From assembly GCA_002495235.1 (NCBI GenBank), contig DAEG01000004.1, positions 1-10,668 on the forward strand: a DNA stretch of 10,668 bases. Reading direction: 5' to 3'. Below, in pieces: positions 1-5,533 of this stretch. The DNA comes from Euryarchaeota archaeon UBA287 (GTDB lineage: Archaea > Thermoplasmatota > UBA186 > UBA287). The notes below the pieces were generated by a model. The model worked only from the letters and a program-made list of their open reading frames with translations. It was not told the origin of the DNA and ran no database searches. The position numbers and the translations under genes are program-made. How positions within the stretch are numbered: the first letter of the stretch is position 1; every line of letters begins with the position of its first letter.

Positions 1-1056
1 TGTGAGCGCAAGGACCATTGCCCTGCCCGTAGTCAGTTTTTTGCTTCCCATCACGTCGAGAGAGATCATTGATGACAGGGTGAGAACTATCGAGTCCGCT
101 GTCGTTATCGCTGCTGCGAATATGCTCAGGGCCAGTAGAGCCGCGAAGCCCTCGGGTAGTAAGGAGAGAAACACCGGCGTTACTGCGTCCTGTTCCGCTA
201 TCAGGGGGAAGTCACCGTGCGCGGCCATCAGCCTGAGCCTAAGTCCCAGCACGGTCACAAGAATGGTGTATACAAGACCGAAGAGACCAAAAAGCAGGAC
301 CATCCTCCTGAGGTTTTTTTCATCTCTCGGTATGTAGAGCCTCTGTAGCACCTGCGGGTTTGTCAGCGCAAAGAAGAACCATGGCAGCGTGAACGAGATG
401 AACACCGAAGGCGTCCAGAAGCTGTTTGGGACGTAAAGCAGCTCACCGAGCGTGGAGGGATCATAGCTGCCCTGAAGTGCCCAGAGGAGAGCTGCGACCG
501 CCATGGCTAGCATGAACGCGCCCTGCACCGCATCGGTCCATGCGACCGCTCTCATCCCCCCTATGAGGGCCCACACAGCTATCACGACTGAGGCAATGAT
601 AACTCCAGCCTCAAAGCCGACAGAGCTCTCCACCACGATGGAGATGCCGACTATCTGGATCGAGGCGTAGGGAATGAGCGCTATCGAAGCTATGATCGCA
701 GCAATGCGCGAGACCTCCCTGCCGTACCTGCCAGCTATCATGTCCCCGGGAGTTATGTAGCCTTTGTCCTTTCCCATCCTCCACACCCTTGGGGCATAAT
801 ACGAGAGCAGCATGAGCGTGCCAACGAGATAGAATATCTCATAACCGAACGCGCCCACCCCTGTGAGATAGGTCATGCCCACCAGCCCGACCATCATGAA
901 GGCTGAGTACGTCGTTGCGGCGTAGGTCATCGCAGAGACAACCCCGCCCATCCTTCTGCCGCCGATCCAGTAGTCCTCGCCCGATGCCACTCTGCGCCTC
1001 GCGAGGATCGCTATGATGGTGCCGATGGCTATGTACGCAATGAGATAAGGGAGCAC
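1..1056 (-). CDS. Sodium:solute symporter (SSS family), 3' end outside window
   Basis: This frame is open for 352 codons on the minus strand and runs off the left edge, so the C-terminus is missing. It encodes a polytopic membrane protein of the SSS family, which couples uptake of a small solute to sodium. It begins LPYLIAYIAIGTIIAILARR. Family marks are the ASGEDYWIGGRRMGG segment after helix 1, a TDAVQG motif near residue 175, and the AAITTADS segment near residue 320, which matches the conserved helix contributing to the sodium site in MctP/PanF-like members. The GTG start follows GAGGTGG on the minus strand with good spacing, and the upstream small membrane gene stops one base before it, so the two are probably translated together. 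The substrate cannot be told from sequence; monocarboxylates such as acetate are a guess from the MctP/PanF resemblance. The family call is very secure. Confidence 0.93.
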   Translation of the reverse strand, partial: MLPYLIAYIAIGTIIAILARRRVASGEDYWIGGRRMGGVVSAMTYAATTYSAFMMVGLVGMTYLTGVGAFGYEIFYLVGTLMLLSYYAPRVWRMGKDKGYITPGDMIAGRYGREVSRIAAIIASIALIPYASIQIVGISIVVESSVGFEAGVIIASVVIAVWALIGGMRAVAWTDAVQGAFMLAMAVAALLWALQGSYDPSTLGELLYVPNSFWTPSVFISFTLPWFFFALTNPQVLQRLYIPRDEKNLRRMVLLFGLFGLVYTILVTVLGLRLRLMAAHGDFPLIAEQDAVTPVFLSLLPEGFAALLALSIFAAAITTADSIVLTLSSMISLDVMGSKKLTTGRAMVLALT

Positions 1057-1057
1057 G

Positions 1058-1204
1058 CTACCACCTCGACAGCGCTACATACGCGAGGTAGGCGGTCGCA
1101 ACAGAGGCCCAGTACGCATAGACAGGGACGCCTCTCGCGAAGAAAGGAACGCACATCGCTGCTATGACCAGCGCATTCACGAGCATCCGTCTGGTCTTTG
1201 CCAT
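1058..1204 (-). CDS. Small two-helix membrane protein, putative symporter partner
   Basis: A 48-residue protein starting MAKTRRMLVNALVIAAMC. It contains two hydrophobic stretches (about residues 8-22 and 28-45), a basic N-terminus before the first (KTRR), and a PFFARG turn between them. The TAG stop ends one base before the GTG of the symporter gene, which suggests translational coupling, and the symporter Shine-Dalgarno lies within this gene's last codons. Small two-helix proteins encoded directly upstream are known for bacterial SSS transporters (DUF3311 beside MctP-like, DUF997/YhdT beside PanF-like symporters). The position and the PFF turn fit that pattern, but this protein is shorter and I cannot assign it to either family. 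It is likely an assembly or stability subunit of the transporter (inference). The ATG lies about 25 bases after an AT-rich element, so the transcript may be nearly leaderless. Confidence 0.75.
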   Translation of the reverse strand: MAKTRRMLVNALVIAAMCVPFFARGVPVYAYWASVATAYLAYVALSRW

Positions 1205-1289
1205 CGGCTTTAAGTGTTTTCAACGGTTTTAATTTTTCTCCGGTCCGGTCAAACTGGGCAAAAGAAATATCCAAGAAATGTCATTAGGC
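1205..1289. promoter_or_regulatory. Divergent promoter region, symporter operon / topA
   Basis: Non-coding spacer between the leftward membrane operon and rightward topA. An AT-rich element, TTTTAATTTTT at 1227-1237, reads AAAAATTAAAA on the minus strand. It lies about 25-30 bases before the leftward ATG at 1204, as expected for an archaeal TATA box with a leaderless start. The same element could serve topA with a leader of 20-35 bases. No factor-binding palindrome stands out. The TATA assignment is inferred from position and base content only. Confidence 0.45.
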
Positions 1290-3311
1290 ATGGTGAAGCT
1301 GATAATAGCGGAGAAGGACTCCGTTGCGAGAAGGATATCCCAGATACTCTCAGACAACAAGGCAAAGAGCACAAGCCCCAATGGCGTAAGGGTCTACAGA
1401 TGGGACGACTGCATCTGTGTCGGACTGAGAGGTCACATAGTGCAGCTGGACTTTCCGAGAGAGTATAACAGCTGGAGTGCCGTGGCCCCTGAAGCGCTGA
1501 TAAGCACAGAGCCCGAGTACGTCGTGACAGAGAAAAAAGTGGTGGAGGCTCTAAAGAAGCTTGGCGATGAAGCGGACGAGATCGTAGTTGCGACGGACTT
1601 TGACAGGGAAGGGGAGCTCATAGGCAAGGAGGCCGTGGATCTCCTGATAACAAAAAAACCCGTGAGAAGGGTCAGGTTCAGCTCTCTGGTGGAGGATGAG
1701 ATAAAGGACGCATTCTCGAGACCGACGGACATAGACGAGAACCTCGTGGATGCTGCCAGAGCCAGACAATGGATAGACCTCATATGGGGGGCCGTTCTGA
1801 CAAGGCTCATATCTATGGCATCTAAGAGCGTAGGCAAAAATTTTCTTTCCGTGGGCAGGGTTCAGACCCCCACACTAGCGAAGGTCGTCGAGCAGGACAG
1901 GAAGATAGCGGAGTTCGTGCCGAAGAAGTACTGGAGGATCGTGTGCACCTTCAGCAAGGACGGCGAATCGTTTAAGGCAACACATGAGAATGTGTGGGAC
2001 GAGAGCGAGGCACGGAGCATCTTCGATAGAGTGAGATCCGCCAGCGAGGGCGAGGTGACGGAGTTCGCGAAAAGATCGGTCAGCAAGAGGAGGCCTGCGC
2101 CCTTCGATACCACAGAATTCCTCAGATGCACAAACTACATACATGTGACGCCAGCGAGGGCGATGAGCATGGCTGAGGATCTGTACGCCCACGGCTACAT
2201 ATCGTATCCCAGGACCGACAACACGGTCTATCCCAGGGGCTTGGATCTCAAAGGCATAGTTGGAAAACTCTCCGGTATCAGAGAATTCCGCGAGGTATCG
2301 GAGTTCCTTATTAAAGAGGGCATAAGGCCCAGCAGAGGGAGGGTGGAGAGCAAGGACCACCCACCAATATACCCCACAGGCATAATCCCGGCAAAGAGGG
2401 ACGCCGTTTACGACCTCATAGCCAGGAGGTTCCTTGCCACGCTCCACAGGGACGCAGAGGTAGAGAGGAAGGACACCACGATCATGGTTGAGGGCGAGAA
2501 CTTTTCAGCGGACGGGCAGAGACTGACCTATGATGGCTACCTTCAGATATGGACGTACGAGAGGTTTGAGGAGAGGAGGATCCCGGATCTGGAGAAGGGT
2601 GAGCGTGTGAAGCTGGAGAAAGCGGAGCTTGTTGAAGATGAGACAAAACCTCAGGCGAGGATGCAGCTGGGTTCTCTGATAGCGCTGATGGAGAAGCTCG
2701 GTCTCGGGACAAAATCTACTAGGGCGGAGATAGTCCAGAAGCTCTATGACAGGGAGTATGTCCGTGGAAACCCGCCGGTCAGCACAGAGATAGCAGTGTC
2801 ACTGGTGGGAGCACTGGACAGATACGCAGACAAGATAACGGAAGTCGAGATGACGCAGAAGCTAGAGGAGGACATGGAGCTCATCGCGGCGGGCAAAAAG
2901 ACGTTCAAGGAAGTGGTCGAAGAATCCAGGGAGCTTCTCAGGGAGATAACAGGGATCATAGAGGAGCACAGGACAGAGATAGGAGCAGAGATCCTGAAGG
3001 CGGTACAGAGCAACAACTCCGCCGGCAGGTGTCCCAAGTGCGGAGGTGAGCTGAGGGTCCTGGTCTCAAAGAAGAAGAAGAGGTTCGTAGCCTGCAAGAA
3101 CTATCCCAATTGCAGGAACACGTATCCGCTCCCGCAGAAGGGCAATATCCGGTTCGAGGGAGCCTGCGAGAAGTGCGGCGCTCCGATCCTAGTCTTCTAT
3201 GCAGGGAGGCGCAGGGTGAAGGGATGCGCCAACCCTGAGTGCGAGAAGACCGCTTTCAAATACGGAAAAAAGCAGGAGAAGCAGATAGCCCCTGAAGCGA
3301 GATCGGACTGA
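1290..3311 (+). CDS. topA: DNA topoisomerase I, archaeal type IA
   Basis: Type IA topoisomerase, which relaxes negative supercoils by cutting one strand through a 5'-phosphotyrosine. Numbering from the ATG at 1290 (673 residues): the Toprim domain opens with LIIAEK (E8) and carries the acidic metal-binding motif ATDFDREGE (D103, D105, E107). The catalytic motif GYISYPRTDN gives active-site Tyr306 with Arg308. The C-terminus has two tetracysteine zinc fingers, C581/C584/C602/C608 and C626/C629/C646/C651. Length and domain order match the archaeal topA group rather than reverse gyrase, as there is no helicase half, or topoisomerase III. An in-frame ATG at 1278 would add four residues; neither start has a clear Shine-Dalgarno, and 1290 is preferred because homologues begin just before LIIAEK. 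It is followed 47 bases later by a Yip1-type gene. No intein or frameshift is seen. Confidence 0.97.
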   Translation: MVKLIIAEKDSVARRISQILSDNKAKSTSPNGVRVYRWDDCICVGLRGHIVQLDFPREYNSWSAVAPEALISTEPEYVVTEKKVVEALKKLGDEADEIVVATDFDREGELIGKEAVDLLITKKPVRRVRFSSLVEDEIKDAFSRPTDIDENLVDAARARQWIDLIWGAVLTRLISMASKSVGKNFLSVGRVQTPTLAKVVEQDRKIAEFVPKKYWRIVCTFSKDGESFKATHENVWDESEARSIFDRVRSASEGEVTEFAKRSVSKRRPAPFDTTEFLRCTNYIHVTPARAMSMAEDLYAHGYISYPRTDNTVYPRGLDLKGIVGKLSGIREFREVSEFLIKEGIRPSRGRVESKDHPPIYPTGIIPAKRDAVYDLIARRFLATLHRDAEVERKDTTIMVEGENFSADGQRLTYDGYLQIWTYERFEERRIPDLEKGERVKLEKAELVEDETKPQARMQLGSLIALMEKLGLGTKSTRAEIVQKLYDREYVRGNPPVSTEIAVSLVGALDRYADKITEVEMTQKLEEDMELIAAGKKTFKEVVEESRELLREITGIIEEHRTEIGAEILKAVQSNNSAGRCPKCGGELRVLVSKKKKRFVACKNYPNCRNTYPLPQKGNIRFEGACEKCGAPILVFYAGRRRVKGCANPECEKTAFKYGKKQEKQIAPEARSD

Positions 3312-3318
3312 CCGCCAG

Positions 3319-3328
3319 AAAGTATATC
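3319..3328 (+). promoter_or_regulatory. Possible TATA box for the Yip1-type gene
   Basis: AAAGTATATC lies about 35 bases before the GTG start at 3359, placing the expected transcription start near 3350 and giving a very short leader or none. There is no Shine-Dalgarno before that GTG, which fits a leaderless transcript. Weak support: one match in AT-richer DNA. Confidence 0.35.
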
Positions 3329-3358
3329 AGGGGATTTCGCGATGGACATCCGATAAAT

Positions 3359-3937
3359 GTGGTACGAAGTGTGGCAGAGCGGATCCAGGGTTTTCTTCTG
3401 CGCCCTTCAAAAACCTTTGATGCGCGCAAGGAGGACTCCTTTACGGATGTTTTCAGGTATTACATCAGTCTTCTGATAAAGTACGCGATCCTCGCCTCTC
3501 TCACGGGATTCCTGACCCTGATCGAGTTGATGCCAGAGCCGAGTATCCGTGTTGCCGGGCTTTATGACGCGGCTATTCTTGTTTCATCAGGATGTGGCAA
3601 AATGGGTCTTTTTTTGTTTCCCGTCGTTTTATTCCTAACATCGGTTGTCATTCTCATGGCTGCAGCTATCGCCGCAGGGTTGTGGACGCACCTCTGGGTG
3701 CATCTGGCCGAAGGCAGAAACGGAATAACGCAGACGATGAACGCCGTCATGCACGGCGCAACGCCCTTTTTTGTTCTGGGCTGGATTCCACATGCAGCGC
3801 TTATCGGAATCGTGTGGAGTGCGGTTGTTCAGGTTATAGGTCTAACACAGACACAGGGGATCCCAGCTAAGAGGGCTGTTGCGGCCTATGCGGTCTCTCT
3901 GCTGCCTCTGGTCATCATTCTTATCGCCTCCCTGTGA
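3359..3937 (+). CDS. Yip1 domain family integral membrane protein
   Basis: A 192-residue membrane protein. The N-terminus (AERIQGFLLRPSKTFDARKED) is the typical cytoplasmic leader of archaeal and bacterial Yip1-domain (PF04893) proteins, in which a PSKTF-like motif precedes the first helix. Four or five hydrophobic segments follow, around residues 36-56, 82-106, 133-160 and 170-190, and the loop GLWTHLWVHLAEGRNG lies between the second and third, where the family has a similar His- and Gly-containing stretch. The molecular role of prokaryotic members is unknown. The start is GTG at 3359, with a second in-frame GTG at 3371; an ATG at 3357 is in another frame that stops early. Ile codons here are mostly ATC/ATT, whereas neighbouring topA favours ATA, a mild compositional difference. 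It may be co-transcribed with topA or have its own promoter. Confidence 0.8.
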   Translation: MVRSVAERIQGFLLRPSKTFDARKEDSFTDVFRYYISLLIKYAILASLTGFLTLIELMPEPSIRVAGLYDAAILVSSGCGKMGLFLFPVVLFLTSVVILMAAAIAAGLWTHLWVHLAEGRNGITQTMNAVMHGATPFFVLGWIPHAALIGIVWSAVVQVIGLTQTQGIPAKRAVAAYAVSLLPLVIILIASL

Positions 3938-3974
3938 TGCCATGCCGTCAGAGCACGTCCTCTCTGTCAGATGA
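3938..3974. other. Convergent spacer
   Basis: A 37-base spacer between the rightward Yip1-type gene and the leftward HAD gene. It holds a weak inverted repeat, CAGAG...CTCTG with an eight-base loop, near 3949-3966. There is no T-tract on either strand, so I do not call a terminator. Confidence 0.3.
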
Positions 3975-4628
3975 TCAGACCAGCAGCTCGCCAAAGCTCT
4001 CTATCGCTCTTATACCGAGTCTCTCGAGATCCTCTCTCCTGCTGGTGGATGCGATGCCTACGACATCAATGCCGGCTCTTCTGGCGCTCTCTATGCCGGC
4101 GAATGAGTCCTCAAAGACAACACATTCCTCCCTCTCGTCTGTGATCTTCTCAAGCGCCCTCAGATACGGCTCCGGGTCAGGCTTTCCCTTTTTTACCTCC
4201 TCACCCGTGACCATGGCATCAAAATCGATGCGCAACGAGGATAGCACCAGATCGACATTTGCCCCGGGAGCGCTGGTGACCAGAACAACTCGCTTCCCCC
4301 TCTTCTTTGCATCCTCTATGAAGGAGACGACATCATCGAAGGGCCTGACCCTGTAGATCTCCCTGAATCTCTTCTCTGCGAGATCCACCATGCCGCTGAT
4401 GTCCTTCTCATCTGCCTCAGGGGCGATCTCGCGCACTATGTCCCTTCCCCGTTTTCCATAGACCCTGCTAAAATCCATGTCAAAGGAATAACCATAGCGC
4501 TCCGCGGCGAATCTCCACGCCTCTATGTGCTCTCTGGAACTCTCGATGAGCACGCCGTCCATGTCGAATATGAGTGCCTTTACTTCGTGCCCCAGGATCT
4601 CATGGAGATATGTACTCAATAGCGGCAC
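3975..4628 (-). CDS. HAD superfamily hydrolase, beta-phosphoglucomutase-like subfamily
   Basis: A soluble phosphatase or phosphomutase-type enzyme of up to 217 residues. All four HAD motifs are present: FDMDGVL (nucleophile D22 and acid/base D24), VTSAPG near 117-122 (motif II Ser/Thr), GKPDP with Lys149, and VFEDSFAGIESA (motif IV acids E173/D174). The segment between motifs I and II, with SREHIEAWRFAAERYG and an all-helical stretch, is a C1 cap as in subfamily IA (beta-phosphoglucomutase, phosphoglycolate phosphatase). The substrate cannot be assigned. The frame opens at GTG 4628 inside the end of lsm. A TTG at 4619 sits six bases after AAGGGGTG and is an alternative start; the conserved part begins only at residue 17, so either is possible. 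The gene overlaps lsm by 20-29 bases and is presumably co-transcribed with it. Confidence 0.9.
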   Translation of the reverse strand: MPLLSTYLHEILGHEVKALIFDMDGVLIESSREHIEAWRFAAERYGYSFDMDFSRVYGKRGRDIVREIAPEADEKDISGMVDLAEKRFREIYRVRPFDDVVSFIEDAKKRGKRVVLVTSAPGANVDLVLSSLRIDFDAMVTGEEVKKGKPDPEPYLRALEKITDEREECVVFEDSFAGIESARRAGIDVVGIASTSRREDLERLGIRAIESFGELLV

Positions 4629-4818
4629 CCCTTATGACTGCAGACGCTGCTTTTCTCTCTCCGCTATCCGTGATCTCCTCTGCGTCCTTCAGCACCAGGT
4701 TCATGTGAGGCTTATCAAAACCGAGCAGTACGCCTCTGTACTCCCTTCTGCCAACCAGGCTGACTATGACTCTCTTGTTAACGCTGCGCTCCAGAACATC
4801 AAAAGGGATGTCAGGCAT
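4600..4818 (-). CDS. LSm/Sm-like archaeal protein (SmAP)
   Basis: A 72-residue Sm-fold protein expected to form a ring (usually a heptamer) that binds U-rich RNA and acts in RNA metabolism. It starts MPDIPFDVLERSVNKRVIV. The Sm1 motif runs through GRREYRGVLLGFDKPHMNLVLKD in pieces (REYRG, HMNLVL), and Sm2 is VIRGAAIEYIS. The loop between GFD and HMN carries one residue more than the usual GYD-x-HMN spacing. The frame is open back to a TTG at 4857, but that lies inside the promoter; ATG 4818 gives the normal family length, and ATG 4827 is also possible. In many archaea SmAP1 is followed by the ribosomal protein L37e gene; here a HAD gene overlaps it instead. Family call very secure; paralogue (SmAP1 or SmAP2) undecided. 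Confidence 0.95.
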   Translation of the reverse strand: MPDIPFDVLERSVNKRVIVSLVGRREYRGVLLGFDKPHMNLVLKDAEEITDSGERKAASAVIRGAAIEYISP

Positions 4819-4855
4819 AATGGGCATGGGGATGCTGGTTATTAAACTTGCTGAC

Positions 4856-4869
4856 AAAAATATTTATAG
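4856..4869. promoter_or_regulatory. Shared AT-rich element, divergent TATA boxes for lsm and MBL gene
   Basis: AAAAATATTTATAG lies in the 70-base spacer between two divergent genes. On the plus strand its centre is about 25 bases before the ATG at 4889, predicting a leaderless mRNA; no Shine-Dalgarno is present there. On the minus strand it reads CTATAAATATT and would start transcription about 20 bases before the lsm ATG at 4818. A second minus-strand candidate, GTTTAATAA at 4847-4839, would give a leaderless lsm transcript. Position and composition only. Confidence 0.6.
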
Positions 4870-4888
4870 ACTCCCTCCTCTATTTGTT

Positions 4889-5533
4889 ATGGTCTCCATA
4901 AGGTGGCTCGGCCACTCCTGTTTCAGGATAAGGAACGAGGAGGGCACAAGCCTGATAATCGACCCACACGACGGTCATTCTCTCGGTCTCAAGCCACCAG
5001 ACGAGAAAGGCGAGATCATACTCATAACCCACGACCATTTCGATCACAATCAATACAGGAATGTCGAGAGGGAGGGATCGCAGATAATGCGCGATGCCGG
5101 TGGGTACAGCCATGGAGGGTACGAGATAAGAGGATTCGATGCGTTCCACGATGACAGCGGTGGAAAGAAGAGAGGAAACATAGTGATCTTCTCCATCTGC
5201 ACGGATGGGATGAAGATGTCTCACCTGGGAGATCTTGGCCACCAGCCAGGCGCGGCCCTGCGTGATGCACTAGCGGACACGGACATCCTCTTCCTTCCGA
5301 TCGGCGGGTATTACACCATAGATGCGCAGGGCGCATGGAGCGTAATCGATGCTCTAAAGCCCAGGGTGGTTGTGCCGATGCACTACGGGATCGGGGGTCT
5401 CTCTCTGCGCCTGGATCCCCTGGATAGGTTCCTGTCTGTGAGAGATACGGAAAAAACCAGCGTGGGAAACGAGGTAGACCTGTTAAGGGAGGATCTGCCT
5501 GAGAAAACGGAGGTGTGGATCTTTTCACTATGA
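4889..5533 (+). CDS. Metallo-beta-lactamase-fold hydrolase (UlaG-like / UPF0173-type)
   Basis: A 214-residue cytoplasmic metal-dependent hydrolase. Metal-binding signatures are THDHFDHN (H48, H50, D52, H53), a histidine in DAFHDDSGG (H87), SHLGDLGH (D115) and PMHYG (H165). The N-terminus IRWLGHSCFRI and the GGYYTIDAQGAW segment are typical of the UlaG-like branch (L-ascorbate-6-phosphate lactonase relatives, annotated as Zn-dependent hydrolases in archaea). The substrate is unknown, and sugar lactones or phosphoesters are only possibilities. The frame is open upstream to 4766, but that part overlaps lsm and the promoter; ATG 4889 is correct because homology starts at once (MVSIRWLGH). The stop overlaps the mcm ATG (ATGA), so this gene and mcm are likely translated from one mRNA. 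Confidence 0.92.
   Translation: MVSIRWLGHSCFRIRNEEGTSLIIDPHDGHSLGLKPPDEKGEIILITHDHFDHNQYRNVEREGSQIMRDAGGYSHGGYEIRGFDAFHDDSGGKKRGNIVIFSICTDGMKMSHLGDLGHQPGAALRDALADTDILFLPIGGYYTIDAQGAWSVIDALKPRVVVPMHYGIGGLSLRLDPLDRFLSVRDTEKTSVGNEVDLLREDLPEKTEVWIFSL

Noticed and set aside
1029..1274. 81-codon minus-strand reading frame upstream of the symporter
   Set aside because: It covers the promoter region and has no protein-like pattern; the neighbouring frame (1058-1204) gives a sensible two-helix protein coupled to the symporter.
1875..2447. 190-codon minus-strand frame inside topA
   Set aside because: It lies wholly within a secure, conserved topA coding region on the other strand and shows no known domain.
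4818..4857. Upstream extension of lsm to TTG 4857
   Set aside because: These codons fall within the AT-rich promoter element and spacer; ATG 4818 gives the normal 72-residue LSm length.
4766..4888. Upstream extension of the MBL hydrolase gene to 4766
   Set aside because: It would overlap lsm and run through the divergent promoter; conserved sequence begins exactly at ATG 4889.
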